Assembly: GCF_018408855.1 (NCBI RefSeq) | Contig: NZ_AP024323.1 | Location: 806,001 to 870,000 of the forward strand | DNA length: 64,000 nt | Direction of reading: 5' to 3' | DNA from: Caballeronia sp. NK8 | Lineage (GTDB): Bacteria > Pseudomonadota > Gammaproteobacteria > Burkholderiales > Burkholderiaceae | Shown: piece after piece, positions 23,867 to 34,240 of the stretch | Layout: every line of letters begins with the position of its first letter | Position numbering within the stretch: position 1 is the first letter of the stretch | Program-made: the position numbers and the translations under genes | The notes under the pieces: model-generated | Told to the model about the DNA's origin: nothing | The model's input: only the letters and a program-made list of their open reading frames with translations | Databases searched by the model: none

Positions 23867-24768
23867 TCACCCGCCGCGACTTCCTCCGCCTCGCCGCAGC
23901 CGCGCTCGCCACGCAGGCCGCGCAAGCCGCCGAACCGCCCTCGCAAGCCATGCACAAACGCCCCATTCCCTCGACGAACGAGCCCTTGCCCGTCGTCGGC
24001 TGCGGCACCTGGCGCACCTTCGATGTCGACGATGACCCCACGCGCCGCCGCGAGCTCGCCGAAGTCCTGCGCGTGCTGTTCGCCGCGGGCGGCTCGGTGA
24101 TCGATTCATCGCCGATGTACGGCTCGTCGGAAGCGGTGGCGGGCGCGCTGCTCGCCGCATCGCATACGCGCGACAAGGCGTTCATCGCCACCAAGGTCTG
24201 GACCGATGGCCGCGCCGCCGGCATCGCGCAAATGGAGCAGTCGATGCGCCTGTGGCAGACCGGTCGCATCGACCTGATGCAGATTCACAACCTGCTCGAC
24301 TGGCGCACGCAGCTCGCCACCCTGCGCGACTGGAAAGCCGCCGGCAAAGTGCGCTACATCGGCGTGACGCATTACACGTCGAGCGCGTTTCCTCAGGTCG
24401 AAGCGGTGCTGCGTTCCGAGCGCGTCGATTTCGTGCAGATGAACTATGCCGCCAACGATCGCGATGCCGAAGCGCGCCTTCTGCCGCTCGCCGCCGAACG
24501 CGGCGTCGCGGTCATCGTGAACCAGCCGTTCGGCGGCGGCTCGCTGCTCGCGAGCCTGCGCAATCGCCCGGTGCCCGCGTTCGCGGGGGAGTTAGGCTGC
24601 ACGACATGGGCACAGCTTCTGCTCAAGTTCGTGTTGGGCAACCCGGCCGTGACCTGCGTGATCCCTGGCACGGGGCGGCCCGAATACATGATCGACAACG
24701 CGCGCGCGGGCATCGGCGTCTATCCGGATGCGGCGATGAGACAACGCATCGCCGACGCGGTCGCGTAA
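23863..24768 (+). CDS. Tat-exported aldo/keto reductase
   Basis: 301 aa. Starts MITRRDFLRLAAAALATQAA, a twin-arginine signal peptide, so it is folded in the cytosol and exported to the periplasm. The AKR domain has the catalytic Tyr in SSPMYGSSE, Lys in ATKVW and a C-terminal NADPH-site segment (VIPGTGRPEYM). An alternative start at 23773 would bury the Tat motif. Substrate unknown. Confidence 0.87.
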   Translation: MITRRDFLRLAAAALATQAAQAAEPPSQAMHKRPIPSTNEPLPVVGCGTWRTFDVDDDPTRRRELAEVLRVLFAAGGSVIDSSPMYGSSEAVAGALLAASHTRDKAFIATKVWTDGRAAGIAQMEQSMRLWQTGRIDLMQIHNLLDWRTQLATLRDWKAAGKVRYIGVTHYTSSAFPQVEAVLRSERVDFVQMNYAANDRDAEARLLPLAAERGVAVIVNQPFGGGSLLASLRNRPVPAFAGELGCTTWAQLLLKFVLGNPAVTCVIPGTGRPEYMIDNARAGIGVYPDAAMRQRIADAVA

Positions 24769-24778
24769 GGAGCAAACC

Positions 24779-25201
24779 ATGAGCGATCCCTACGACCTTC
24801 AGCGCTTCGTCGACGCACAGAAAAGCGTCATCGACGAGGTGCGCGCCGAACTTCGCGCCGGCCGCAAGCGCACCCACTGGATGTGGTTCGTGTTCCCGCA
24901 GATCGCCGGTCTCGGGCACAGCGCGATGGCGCAGCACTACGCGATTTCATCGCTCGACGAAGCGCGGGCCTATCTGGTGCATCCGGTGCTGGGCGCACGG
25001 CTCGTCGAGCTGACGCGCATCGTCGATGGCTTGGAGGGGCGCAGTGTCGGCGAGATCTTCGGCTATCCGGACGACATGAAATTCCATTCGTCGATGACGC
25101 TCTTCGCGCATATCGCCGATACGCCGGACGTCTTCCTCGACGCGCTGCGCCACTACTTCGCAGGCCGGCCCGACGACGCGACGCTCGCGCGCCTGCGCTG
25201 A
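24779..25201 (+). CDS. DUF1810-family protein
   Basis: 140 aa matching the DUF1810 pattern: DPYDLQRFVDAQ, THWMWFVFPQIAGLG, YAISSLDEARAYL and KFHSSMTLFAH. Cytosolic; family function is not established. ATG has AAGGAG nine bases upstream. Ten bp behind the reductase, so probably co-transcribed. Confidence 0.88.
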   Translation: MSDPYDLQRFVDAQKSVIDEVRAELRAGRKRTHWMWFVFPQIAGLGHSAMAQHYAISSLDEARAYLVHPVLGARLVELTRIVDGLEGRSVGEIFGYPDDMKFHSSMTLFAHIADTPDVFLDALRHYFAGRPDDATLARLR

Positions 25202-25255
25202 CGGGCATGACGGTTGCGCTTCCCGGTGATCGATATGTCACGGGAGCCGAACGCC

Positions 25256-25471
25256 ATGAGCAAACCATTCAAGCTGCGCGATCACGTCCGCTGGAACACG
25301 CCGCAAGGCGAGACGACGGGACATATCGTGCGGATCGTCACCGAGCGCATGACGCTCGACGGACACACCGTCAACGCGTCGCGCGACGATCCGCACTACG
25401 AAGTCGAAAGCGACAAGAGCGGCAAACGCGCCGTGCACAAGGCCGATGCGCTCACGCGTCTATCTCACTGA
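25256..25471 (+). CDS. DUF2945/TUDOR-like small protein
   Basis: 71 aa. KLRDHVRWNTPQGETTGHIVRI and YEVESDKSGKRAVHKADAL match the small beta-rich DUF2945 (hypervirulence-associated TUDOR-like) family. GGGAG stands ten bases before the ATG at 25256. An in-frame ATG at 25235 is less likely. Role unknown; often seen with stress genes. Confidence 0.75.
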   Translation: MSKPFKLRDHVRWNTPQGETTGHIVRIVTERMTLDGHTVNASRDDPHYEVESDKSGKRAVHKADALTRLSH

Positions 25472-25650
25472 ATTCAGTATCGAATTCAACTTCGCCGCGC
25501 GCCGCACGTTCGCACTTTTATAGTGCGCGCGGCGCAAGCTTTCACCGCTCCTGCAAAGAAACCGATTAACGTTCAAACTTCTACCGCGCTGGAAGCTTGA
25601 ATCGCGCACGTCCATTGAAACAGTCTGCCCATCCTTTGAGGAAACCAAGA

Positions 25651-26088
25651 ATGAAATCGAAGCTCGTGGCACTGCTCGTTGCATCGTCGGCACTCGGCCT
25701 GACTTCCACGGCATCCTACGCCCAGGTCGCGGGCGCGCAGCCGCTCGGGGTGACGGTCGAAGTCTCGACCGCCATCATCGACGGCTGGAGCGTCAAGAAA
25801 TCCGTCCTCAACAAGCCTGTCGTGAACGAACAGGGAGAGCGCGTCGGCGTGATCAACGACATCATCGTCGCGCCCGACAAGTCAGTTTCGTTCGCGATCA
25901 TCGCGGCGAACAAGTTTCTGGGCGTCGCGCGTCACGATGTCGCGATTCCAATCGAGCAACTGGATGTGAAGGACGGCAAGTTCGTGCTCGCGGGCGCGAC
26001 CAAGGACGCCATCAAGGCGCTGCCCGAGTTCCAGTACAACAAGGTGAAGGCGACGCCCAAGCCGCGCGCGGAATTCGAGCATCATTGA
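25651..26088 (+). CDS. Exported PRC-barrel domain protein
   Basis: 145 aa. Signal peptide (1-24, ending SYAQ) followed by a PRC-barrel domain (about 50-125: SVLNKPVVNEQGERVGVINDIIV, then VAIPIEQLDVKDGKFVLAGA). Periplasmic. ATG at 25651 with TGAGGAAA upstream. The gene ends at a strong terminator (26109-26133). Confidence 0.87.
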   Translation: MKSKLVALLVASSALGLTSTASYAQVAGAQPLGVTVEVSTAIIDGWSVKKSVLNKPVVNEQGERVGVINDIIVAPDKSVSFAIIAANKFLGVARHDVAIPIEQLDVKDGKFVLAGATKDAIKALPEFQYNKVKATPKPRAEFEHH

Positions 26089-26108
26089 TGCGTCATCCGA
26101 CATAAACC

Positions 26109-26133
26109 AGGGCGGCCGCGCGCCGCCCTTTTT
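26109..26133 (+). terminator. Rho-independent terminator after the PRC-barrel gene
   Basis: Stem AGGGCGGC/GCCGCCCT with a five-base loop followed by TTTTT, 20 bases after the stop. Confidence 0.85.
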
Positions 26134-26158
26134 CATCCTTACCGCCCGGGAGCACGCG

Positions 26159-27151
26159 ATGTTCAACGCCCTCATGCTCGACCAACAGGACGATCGCACC
26201 GTCGCGTCCATTCAGTCGATCGACGAATCCCGGCTCGCCTCACCCGGCGATGGCGACGTGCTCGTGCGCGTCGACTTCTCGACGCTCAACTACAAGGACG
26301 GGCTCGCGATCACGGGCAAGAGCCCGGTCGTGCGCAAGTGGCCGATGGTGCCGGGCATCGACTTCGCGGGCGTCGTCGAAACGAGTTCGCACCCGGATTA
26401 CCAGCCCGGCGACAAGGTCGTGCTGAACGGCTGGGGCGCGGGCGAAACGCATTGGGGCGGGCTCGCGCAGAAGGCGCGCGTGCCGGGCGACCATCTGATC
26501 GCGCTGCCCGCGAACATCACGACACGCCAGGCGATGGCCGTCGGTACGGCGGGCTATACGGCGATGTTGTGCGTACAGGCGCTGGAAAAACACGGCGTCG
26601 CGGCAACAGACGGCGACGTCCTCGTGACAGGCGCGAACGGCGGCGTCGGCAGCTTCGCGGTCGCGATTCTGGCAAAGCGCGGCTATCGCGTGATTGCGTC
26701 GACCGGTCGCCCCGAGGAAGCCGCGCGGCTGCGCGCGCTGGGCGCGGCGGACATCGTCGAGCGCGCGACGCTGTCCGAGCCGGGCAAGCCGCTGCAGAAG
26801 GAACGCTGGGCGGCGGCGGTCGATTGCGTCGGCAGCCACACGCTCGCCAATGTCTGCGCGAGCCTGCGCTACGGCGGCGCGGTGGCCGCGTGCGGCCTCG
26901 CGCAAGGCATGGATCTGCCCGCCACGGTCGCGCCGTTCATCCTGCGCGGCGTCGCGTTGCTGGGCGTGGACAGCGTCTACGTGCCGCGCGAGCGGCGTAT
27001 CGCGGCGTGGCAGGCGATCGCGGACGAAGTGCCGGTCGCGACCATCGAAAGCGTCGCGACGACCATCGCGCTCGCCGATGCGCCCGAAGCCGCCGCGCGT
27101 CTGCTGCGCGGCGAAATCAAGGGGCGCGTGATCGTCGATGTGAACGCGTAG
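26159..27151 (+). CDS. acuI: Acrylyl-CoA reductase/YhdH-type NADPH oxidoreductase
   Basis: 330 aa medium-chain reductase without zinc ligands. FSTLNYKDGLAITGK, the NADPH site TGANGGVGSFAVAILA and VDSVYVPRERR are typical of AcuI/YhdH, which reduces acryloyl-CoA and similar enoyl thioesters. Cytosolic. The ATG follows GGGAG by seven bases. Convergent with the chemoreceptor gene, seven bp apart. Confidence 0.87.
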   Translation: MFNALMLDQQDDRTVASIQSIDESRLASPGDGDVLVRVDFSTLNYKDGLAITGKSPVVRKWPMVPGIDFAGVVETSSHPDYQPGDKVVLNGWGAGETHWGGLAQKARVPGDHLIALPANITTRQAMAVGTAGYTAMLCVQALEKHGVAATDGDVLVTGANGGVGSFAVAILAKRGYRVIASTGRPEEAARLRALGAADIVERATLSEPGKPLQKERWAAAVDCVGSHTLANVCASLRYGGAVAACGLAQGMDLPATVAPFILRGVALLGVDSVYVPRERRIAAWQAIADEVPVATIESVATTIALADAPEAAARLLRGEIKGRVIVDVNA

Positions 27152-27158
27152 ACGCGGG

Positions 27159-28841
27159 TCAGAAGGTGCTCCAGCCGTCGCCGCCGGCGACCTTCGCCGT
27201 CTGAACCTGAACCCGCGCCACGCGAGGTGCGGCCTTCGGGCGCGGCGCGGCCGGAGCGTGCGCGGTGAACGCAGCCGCCGCGCCCTGCACCGTGAAGAAC
27301 GCCACGGCTTCGTTGAGCCTGCGCCCCTGCTCTTCGAGCGAGGTGGCCGCCGCCGCCGCTTCCTCGACCAGCGCCGCGTTCTGCTGCGTGACTTCGTCCA
27401 TCTGCGTGATCGCCTGATTCACCTGCTCGATGCCGCGTCCCTGTTCCACCGACGCCGCCGCGATCTCCTCCATGATGTCCGTCACACGCGCGACGGCCTG
27501 CGTGACTTCGGCCATCGTCGTGCCCGCTTCGCCCGCCAGCACGGAGCCGTCGCGCACCTTGGCGGTCGAATCGGCGATCAGTTCCTTGATTTCCTTGGCC
27601 GCCGTCGACGAGCGCTGCGCGAGGCTGCGCACTTCGCTCGCGACGACCGCGAAGCCGCGGCCCTGCTCGCCCGCGCGCGCTGCCTCGACCGCCGCGTTGA
27701 GCGCGAGGATATTCGTCTGGAACGCGATACCTTCGATGATCCCGGTGATCTCGGCGATCTTGCCGGAGCTGTCGCTGATGCCGTTCATCGTGTCGACGAC
27801 GCGGCCCACCACATCGCTGCCCTTCTTCGCGATATCCGACGCATTCGATGCGAGCGTGCTCGCCTGCTGCGCGTTCTCGGCGTTCTGACGCACCGTGGAC
27901 GTCAGTTCTTCCATGCTCGCCGCCGTTTCCTGCAGGGACGCCGCCTGTTCCTCGGTGCGCTGGCTCAGATCGGTATTGCCGGTCGCGAGCTCCTTCGCCG
28001 CGCCGCCGACCGCGCCGCTGCTCTCGCGCACGCGGCTGACGGTTTCGGTGAGGCGCGTGTTCATGGTGGCGAGCGCGCGCAGCAGGTCGCCGGTTTCGTC
28101 CGCCGTTTCCGCGACGATGTGGCTCGTCAGATCGCCACGCGCCACGGTCTGCGCGATGCCGACCGCCTCGCCGATCGGCGTCGTGATCGAGCGCGTGATC
28201 GCGATGCCCGCGCCCACCGCGAACAGCGCGGCAGCCGCGCACAGCGCGATCAGCACGTTGCGCTGCATCTCGTAGTTCGCCTCGTAGTCGCGCACGATCT
28301 CGTCGCGGCGCGTGGCGGTGTAGCTGGCGTAATCATCGGTGGCCTTGACCAGTTGCGCGAGCAGCGGACGGCACTCTTCGTCCATTCTGACGATCGCCTC
28401 GTCGCGCTTGCCCGCGAGCGCGAGCCCGACGATGCCCGTCGCGACCGGCCCGTACAGCGTCTCCACGCGCGCCATCTCGGCGACCAGGCTACGGGCCTTC
28501 TCGCTCGTGTCGGTCGCGTTGGCGACCATGTCCTTCAATTGCCGCAGGCGCGCCTGCACGTCCTCGTGCGCGCGGGTGACGTCGGCTTTTTCGAGTTCGA
28601 GGTCGGCGGGCTTCGTGACGAGCACGAGATTGCGCGCCGCGATCGCCCGCCGGTCGACGGCGGTGCGGATCTGCCCGGCGACATCGGCGCGGGCGTTGAT
28701 GCCGTGGACATAGCGGACGAAGCCGTCCGTCGCGTTGGACAACGCGCGCAGCGACATGCCTGCGACCAGCACGACCAGTAAGGCGAGAATGCCGAATCCC
28801 GCGATCAGCTTGTTTTTGATCGTGATGTTCTTGAGGTTCAT
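27159..28841 (-). CDS. Methyl-accepting chemotaxis protein
   Basis: 560 aa. Transmembrane helix at 10-30, periplasmic four-helix sensor (about 35-190), second membrane segment (about 192-212), HAMP (about 213-265) and a cytoplasmic signalling domain with the hairpin tip around [20 protein letters not shown]. Methylation regions such as [17 protein letters not shown] are present. The C-terminus is not a clear CheR/B-docking pentapeptide. ATG at 28841 with GAGAG nine bases upstream. Ligand unknown. Confidence 0.92.
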   Translation of the reverse strand: MNLKNITIKNKLIAGFGILALLVVLVAGMSLRALSNATDGFVRYVHGINARADVAGQIRTAVDRRAIAARNLVLVTKPADLELEKADVTRAHEDVQARLRQLKDMVANATDTSEKARSLVAEMARVETLYGPVATGIVGLALAGKRDEAIVRMDEECRPLLAQLVKATDDYASYTATRRDEIVRDYEANYEMQRNVLIALCAAAALFAVGAGIAITRSITTPIGEAVGIAQTVARGDLTSHIVAETADETGDLLRALATMNTRLTETVSRVRESSGAVGGAAKELATGNTDLSQRTEEQAASLQETAASMEELTSTVRQNAENAQQASTLASNASDIAKKGSDVVGRVVDTMNGISDSSGKIAEITGIIEGIAFQTNILALNAAVEAARAGEQGRGFAVVASEVRSLAQRSSTAAKEIKELIADSTAKVRDGSVLAGEAGTTMAEVTQAVARVTDIMEEIAAASVEQGRGIEQVNQAITQMDEVTQQNAALVEEAAAAATSLEEQGRRLNEAVAFFTVQGAAAAFTAHAPAAPRPKAAPRVARVQVQTAKVAGGDGWSTF

Positions 28842-29059
28842 GTTTTGGGTTCTCTCAGTGGTCCATTCATGGGACATACGGCGCCGTTTCCGCGTGTATG
28901 ACGCGGCGCTCTTCTTGCTGATTACGGCGGGCCGCTTCGGGTCCTGAAGGGAAAAGATGCAAATAGTCTGCACTTTGTCCACGCCGATCGGTAATCCCGC
29001 TACCATGCACGACGGACCCTGTTGAGTAAGCATTACCTTTCTCTTGCCCATTGATCCCG

Positions 29060-30316
29060 ATGCCCGATCTCCTCGCCTACCGCACACCCGAATTCGAAGC
29101 CGCGCTTGCAACATTGCCGCCCACGCCGACGACCGCACTCGCCACCGACGAGCCTTACTGGGCGGCGGTGCGCGGCCTGTGGCGCCACTCGGACGCGCTG
29201 ATCAATCTGGAGAACGGCTTCTGGGGCGCGATGACCGAACCGGTGAAGGCGATGTTCCATCACTGGACCGAGCGCGTGAACCACGAGACGACTCTGCTGA
29301 TCCGCCCGCACCTGATGACGCTGTATCAGGGCCTGCGCGAGCGCGTCGCGAAGGAAATGGGCTGCGCGGTCGAGGAAATCGAGCTGACGCGCAACGCGAC
29401 CGAAGCGCTGCTCGCGCTCATCAGCGGCTACAACCGCCTCGCGCCGGGCGACACGGTGCTCTACAGCGATCTCGATTACCCGTGCGGCAAGGACGCGATG
29501 GAATGGCTGCGCGAGCGGCGCGGCGTCACGCCCGTGCGTCTGACGATGCCCGAGCCCGCGACGCGCGAAGCGGTTCTCGAAACCTACGCGCGTGCGCTGC
29601 GCGAGCATCCGCGCACGCGGCTCGTGCTGCTCTCGCATGTGTGCTTCGCGACGGGCCTCGTCATGCCCGTCGCCGAACTGTCGGCGATGGCGAAGGCAGC
29701 GGGCGCGGACGTGATCGTCGATGCCGCGCATTCGTGGGGCCAACTGGACTTCGACGTGCCCGACCTCCACGCGCCGTTCGCCGCGCTGAACCTGCACAAG
29801 TGGATCGGCGCGCCGCTCGGCTGCGGCGCGATCTACATCCGCAAGGGAGATCTCGCGTCGATCGATCCGTATCTCGGCGACCGCACCTGGCCCGCCGACG
29901 ATATCCGCGCGCGCGTGCACACCGGTTCGCCGAACTTCGCCGCATGGTTCACGCTGCCCGCCGCGCTGGATGTGCACGGGGCGATCGGCGCGAAGGCGAA
30001 GGAAGCGCGCCTGCGGGCATTGCGCGATGCGTGGGCGGAGCCCGCGCGCGCGCTCCCCGACGTGCAGGTCATGACGCCGCCCGACCCGACGATGAGCGCC
30101 GGCATCACCGCCTTCCGGCTCAACGGACACGCGACCAGGGCGGGCTGCGACGCGATTGTGGCCGCATTGCGCGAGCGCTTCGGCGTGTTCACGGTGACGC
30201 GTCCCGGCCCCGATGCGGGCGAAGTCGTGCGCGTGACGCCCGCGCTGTTCTCGCGCATGTCGGACGCGCAGCGGCTGCTCGAAGGCATCGCGACGCTGTC
30301 GCGCGAGCTGAAGTAG
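29060..30316 (+). CDS. Class V aminotransferase-like PLP enzyme
   Basis: 418 aa. Fold-type I PLP enzyme similar to isopenicillin-N epimerase-like and cysteine-desulfurase-like proteins: [22 protein letters not shown] and the PLP-lysine in [13 protein letters not shown]. Start taken at the ATG at 29060; no strong ribosome-binding site. Substrate cannot be assigned. Divergent from the chemoreceptor gene. Confidence 0.82.
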   Translation: MPDLLAYRTPEFEAALATLPPTPTTALATDEPYWAAVRGLWRHSDALINLENGFWGAMTEPVKAMFHHWTERVNHETTLLIRPHLMTLYQGLRERVAKEMGCAVEEIELTRNATEALLALISGYNRLAPGDTVLYSDLDYPCGKDAMEWLRERRGVTPVRLTMPEPATREAVLETYARALREHPRTRLVLLSHVCFATGLVMPVAELSAMAKAAGADVIVDAAHSWGQLDFDVPDLHAPFAALNLHKWIGAPLGCGAIYIRKGDLASIDPYLGDRTWPADDIRARVHTGSPNFAAWFTLPAALDVHGAIGAKAKEARLRALRDAWAEPARALPDVQVMTPPDPTMSAGITAFRLNGHATRAGCDAIVAALRERFGVFTVTRPGPDAGEVVRVTPALFSRMSDAQRLLEGIATLSRELK

Positions 30317-30322
30317 TAGCGG

Positions 30323-31153
30323 CTAACCCGCGACCGGCCGCGCGTCGAGACGCTCGATCAGGCCTTCGAGCGCAGTCGAGCACGGCGCTTCGACTTTGAG
30401 CGCAAGCAGCGCGTCGGCGCGTGTCTTGCCGATGTTGATCGCCGCGATCGGCTTGCCGCTCTTCGCCGCCCACTCGCAGAAGCGGTAGCCCGAGTACACC
30501 ATCAGCGACGAGCCGACGACCAGCATCGCGTCGGCGGCTTCGAGCGAGCGCGCCGCGTCGTCGACGAGCGCGCGCGGCACGCTCTCGCCGAAGAACACCA
30601 CATCGGGCTTGAGCACGCCGCCGCAGCGCGTGCAGCCGGGCACATCGAACGCGGCGAAATCGAGATCCTCGATGTGCGCGTCGCCGTCCGGCACGGCGGG
30701 CGCCGTGTAGCCGACGAAGTCCGGATTCGCCGCTTCCAGCAGACGTTGCACCGCCGCGCGCGTATGACGCTCGCCGCATTCGATGCAGCGCACCCGGCCG
30801 ATATTGCCGTGCAGCTCGATCACATCGGGATTGCCCGCGCGCGTGTGCAGCCCATCGACATTCTGCGTAACGAGCCGATGCACCCGCGAGCGCGCCGCCA
30901 GCGCCCGCAACGCGTGATGCGCGCCGTTCGGCTCGGCTTTGGCGACCACCGGCCAGCCGATCAGACTGCGCGCCCAGTACCGCCGCCGCGCATAGTCCGA
31001 AGCGAGGAAATCCTTGAGCAGGATGGGCGCGCGACCCGTGCGCTCGCCTTCGCGGTCGCGATAACAGGGAATGCCCGACTCTGTGCTGATGCCCGCGCCC
31101 GAGAGCACGAACAGCCGCGGATGCCGCTCGACGAATTCATGAAGCTGCTGCAC
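30323..31153 (-). CDS. Sir2-family NAD-dependent protein deacylase
   Basis: 276 aa. NAD motifs VLSGAGISTESGIP and TQNVDGLH, catalytic His in ELHGN, and two zinc Cys pairs (CIECG and CTRCGG). Removes acyl groups from lysines using NAD. GTG start at 31153 with AAGGA eight bases upstream. Convergent with the PLP-enzyme gene. Targets unknown. Confidence 0.9.
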   Translation of the reverse strand: MQQLHEFVERHPRLFVLSGAGISTESGIPCYRDREGERTGRAPILLKDFLASDYARRRYWARSLIGWPVVAKAEPNGAHHALRALAARSRVHRLVTQNVDGLHTRAGNPDVIELHGNIGRVRCIECGERHTRAAVQRLLEAANPDFVGYTAPAVPDGDAHIEDLDFAAFDVPGCTRCGGVLKPDVVFFGESVPRALVDDAARSLEAADAMLVVGSSLMVYSGYRFCEWAAKSGKPIAAINIGKTRADALLALKVEAPCSTALEGLIERLDARPVAG

Positions 31154-31336
31154 GTGCCGTCCTTTTTTCGCGTTTTGCGGGGTTCGCTCTCGTGGAAATA
31201 TAAGGCGAAACCGCGCGCGCCGCTGACCGCGTCTCTGGCCTTACCACTTTCACATTATTTAAATTGGCTTGACCAAATCCGCTGGCATCGTTAGATTGTT
31301 GAACGCCCCACTCCAACGACTCCACGAGACAAGAGC

Positions 31337-32347
31337 ATGCTGACCGTCATTTGCGAAACGCCCGGAACCCTGAAAGCTGAACAGCGCGAGAAGCCGCAGC
31401 GCGGCGACAACGAAGTGCTGTTGCGCGTGAAGCGCGTCGGCGTGTGCGGCACCGATCTGCACATCTTCACCGGCAATCAGCCGTATCTGTCGTATCCGCG
31501 CGTGATGGGCCACGAACTCTCCGGCGTGATCGAGGAAGCGGACCCGGCGAGCGGCCTGAAGGCGGGCGACACGGTCTACGTGATGCCTTATCTCTCGTGC
31601 GGCAAGTGCATCGCGTGCCGTCAGGGCAAGACCAATTGCTGCGTGAATATCCAGGTGCTCGGCGTGCATCGCGACGGCGCGTTCACGGAATATCTGAATC
31701 TGCCCGCGCAGTTCGTTCACAAAGCCGAGGGCGTCACGCTCGATCAGGCCGCGATGATCGAATTCCTCGCGATCGGCGCGCACGCCGTGCGCCGCGCGGA
31801 CGTGAAGCCGGGCCAGCGCGTGCTGGTCGTCGGCACGGGTCCGATCGGCATGGCGGCCATCACGTTCTCACGCCTGCGCGGCGCGAACGTCACCGCGCTC
31901 GACACGCGCGAAGACCGCCTCGCGTTCTGCAAGCGCGAACTGAAAGTGGACGCGACCGTGCAGATCGGCGAGCACGACAAGGAAACCTTGTCGACGCTCA
32001 CGAACGGCGAATTTTTCGACGTGGTGTTCGACGCGACCGGCAACTCGCGCGCGATGGAACGCGGCTTCGAGTTCATCGCGCACGGCGGGAAGTATGTGCT
32101 GGTGTCGATCGTGCCGGACCGCATCTCGTTCGCCGATCCGGAGTTCCACAAGCGCGAAGCGACGCTGCTCGCCAGCCGCAACGCGACGCCCGAGGACTTC
32201 GAGACCGTGCTCGCCGCGATGCGAAAAGGCGAAGTCCCGACCGATGCGCTCAATACGCATCGTCTGACGCTCGCCGACGTGCCCGAGCGATTCTCGTCGC
32301 TGCTCGATCCGAAGGCGGGCGTCGTGAAGGCGATCGTCGAGTGCTGA
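31337..32347 (+). CDS. Zinc-dependent medium-chain alcohol/polyol dehydrogenase
   Basis: 336 aa. Catalytic zinc ligands in GVCGTDLH and GHELSG, structural zinc cysteines in CGKCIACRQGKTNCC, and NAD site VVGTGPIGMAA. Closest by feel to sorbitol/L-threonine/galactonate-type dehydrogenases; the exact substrate is not readable. Stand-alone gene divergent from the sirtuin. Confidence 0.87.
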   Translation: MLTVICETPGTLKAEQREKPQRGDNEVLLRVKRVGVCGTDLHIFTGNQPYLSYPRVMGHELSGVIEEADPASGLKAGDTVYVMPYLSCGKCIACRQGKTNCCVNIQVLGVHRDGAFTEYLNLPAQFVHKAEGVTLDQAAMIEFLAIGAHAVRRADVKPGQRVLVVGTGPIGMAAITFSRLRGANVTALDTREDRLAFCKRELKVDATVQIGEHDKETLSTLTNGEFFDVVFDATGNSRAMERGFEFIAHGGKYVLVSIVPDRISFADPEFHKREATLLASRNATPEDFETVLAAMRKGEVPTDALNTHRLTLADVPERFSSLLDPKAGVVKAIVEC

Positions 32348-32355
32348 TGGTTTGA

Positions 32356-32754
32356 TCAGGGCGCGCCGCGTGCGTAGCGCGGCCGCCCTTGCGCGTCGTG
32401 CCACGGCTCGGCGCTTTGGCACCAGATTTCGTATTGCGGCGGATACAGCCCGGTTTCATCGAAGATGCCGGTCGGCACTTCGATCTCGTCGACACCGTCG
32501 AACGCCAGATATATCGGCGATCCGCACAGAGGGCAATGGTGCCGCCTGCCTGTTGTCGAACTCTCCCACGCGGTGGTGTCGCCCGACACCTGAAACGCAG
32601 CGCGCGGAAAAATCGCATAGACGCCGAACGGCGCGCCGTGGATACGCCGGCACGTCATGCAATGGCACAGGTTCACTTCCTTCGGCTCGCCCGTGACGCG
32701 CACGCGCACCGCGCCGCAGGCGCATCCGCCTTCGTGGATCGGCTGAGCGGTCAT
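32356..32754 (-). CDS. GFA-family (glutathione-dependent formaldehyde-activating-like) protein
   Basis: 132 aa. Zinc-binding motifs CACGAV, CHCMTCRR and CPLCGSP fit the GFA family. Cytosolic. GGGAGG lies seven bases before the ATG. Role in formaldehyde detoxification is the family reference only; many members have other uses. Convergent with the dehydrogenase gene. Confidence 0.87.
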   Translation of the reverse strand: MTAQPIHEGGCACGAVRVRVTGEPKEVNLCHCMTCRRIHGAPFGVYAIFPRAAFQVSGDTTAWESSTTGRRHHCPLCGSPIYLAFDGVDEIEVPTGIFDETGLYPPQYEIWCQSAEPWHDAQGRPRYARGAP

Positions 32755-32812
32755 GGGTCGGTCCTCCCGCGAGTCGCTGCGCGCCCGGGATCGCCCGGGC
32801 GCGCAGCGAGGT

Positions 32813-33382
32813 TCAGCGCGTGAAGTAGCCGCGATTCTGCATGCATTCGCTATAGGCGCGCCAGTAGCGCGTCATTGGCGGCTCGGGCGGCGGCAGCGGC
32901 GGCATCTTCATGTCGCCGCCGTAGATCGCATCGGATGCGCCGGATGCGCCGGCCGCCATCGATGCCGGCATCGCGGGCATGCCGGGCATCGCGCCGGACG
33001 CGCCAGGCAGCCCGTTGGCGCCCGACACCCGCCCCGGCGGCAAGGCCGACGCCGCGATCGCCGCCGATGCGCCCGATGCGGGCGCCGCAGCCGAGGCCGC
33101 GAGCGCACCCGATGCCCCCGATGCGCCCGGCGGCAATGGCGGTTCGACCGGACGCGGCGGCGTGAGCACGCGCGTTTCGCGCTGGGCATCGCGCGGCGGC
33201 GTTTGCGATTCGCGCGCCATGTTCACTTTCGTCGTCTGGTTGGCGTAGCCGTAGCAGGCGGCGTTGTCGACCGATTGCTGCCACGTGCTCTGGCTGCGTC
33301 CGGGCACGGTGAGCGGCTGTTGCGCGAAGGCGCTGCTACACGCCGCGAGCAAGGCGATTCCCGCATAAGTGGAAGGTCTCAT
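32813..33382 (-). CDS. Exported low-complexity Gly/Ala/Ser/Pro-rich protein
   Basis: 189 aa. Signal peptide (1-20, ending SSAFAQ). A short conserved-looking part follows (TWQQSVDNAACYGYANQTTKV), then a long region of GASGA, ASAAA and PP repeats, and a C-terminal RYWRAYSECMQNRGY motif. The repeat region may be a flexible spacer; the end parts, each with one Cys, could be the functional modules. Not recognised as a named family. Confidence 0.7.
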   Translation of the reverse strand: MRPSTYAGIALLAACSSAFAQQPLTVPGRSQSTWQQSVDNAACYGYANQTTKVNMARESQTPPRDAQRETRVLTPPRPVEPPLPPGASGASGALAASAAAPASGASAAIAASALPPGRVSGANGLPGASGAMPGMPAMPASMAAGASGASDAIYGGDMKMPPLPPPEPPMTRYWRAYSECMQNRGYFTR

Positions 33383-33580
33383 TGGCTTGCAGTTCCCCGA
33401 TGCAGTTTTATTAGTCGTTGCAGGCGCGCGACGCTCATGCGTGATCGAGCGTCGCGAGTCTGCGCCGGGCCTGCTGTCAAGGATACCGCGGTCGTTCAAC
33501 CGTCCACGCCAGAAGCACTGGCATCTTCCGCCAACATTCAGACAATGCGCGCGCCGGCACATATCGAGGAAGACCGCGCG

Positions 33581-34240
33581 TCAGAACTTCATGCCGACGC
33601 CCACGCCGATGATCCACGGATCGATCTTGAGCGAGCCGAGATCGGCGCCGTCCGCCGAAGCGCTCGTGCGCATCCAGATTTTCTTCACGTCCGCGTTGAC
33701 GAAGAGGTTCGTCGCCACTTGCACGTCGACGCCCGCCTGCAGCGCCGGACCGAAGCTGCTGTGCCTGATCGACACGGGCGTGTCGCCCGCCTTCAGCTTG
33801 TCGTTGTAAAAATACGTGTAGTTCACGCCCGCGCCGACATACGGACGCACGCGGCCAGCGTGATTGAAGTGATATTGCAGAAGCAGCGTCGGAGGCAAGA
33901 CGCTCACGCCGCCGAGCCCTCCGATGCCCGATGTCACCTGATGCCGCGAGGTCGCCAGAATCAGCTCCACGCCGATCTCGTCGCGGATCATGTAGGTGAA
34001 ATCGAGCTCCGGCACGATCGCGTTGTTCACGTCGACGCTGAGCGTGCCGAGCGCGCCGCCGGCTTTCACATCCGGCTGGATGCTGATGGCGCGCAGCCGC
34101 ACGAGCACGTCGCCGGCGTGAATGCCGCCCATCGAATCGTCCGACGATGCTTCGCCCGCCGCGTGCGCCACGCCCGCAAACAACGCCGCGCATGTCAGCG
34201 CAAATGCCCCGAGACCTTTTCTCATTTCTATCTTGTTCAC
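33581..34240 (-). CDS. ompW: OmpW-family outer-membrane protein
   Basis: 219 aa. Signal peptide (ending AHAAG) and an eight-stranded barrel with family features (HAGDVLVRLRAISIQP, GVELILA, LPPTLLLQYHF, VRPYVGAGVNYTYF, C-terminal GVGMKF with terminal Phe). It forms a narrow hydrophobic channel for small compounds. The GTG at 34240 or the ATG at 34225 could be the start; the latter begins directly with the signal. Confidence 0.92.
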   Translation of the reverse strand: MNKIEMRKGLGAFALTCAALFAGVAHAAGEASSDDSMGGIHAGDVLVRLRAISIQPDVKAGGALGTLSVDVNNAIVPELDFTYMIRDEIGVELILATSRHQVTSGIGGLGGVSVLPPTLLLQYHFNHAGRVRPYVGAGVNYTYFYNDKLKAGDTPVSIRHSSFGPALQAGVDVQVATNLFVNADVKKIWMRTSASADGADLGSLKIDPWIIGVGVGMKF

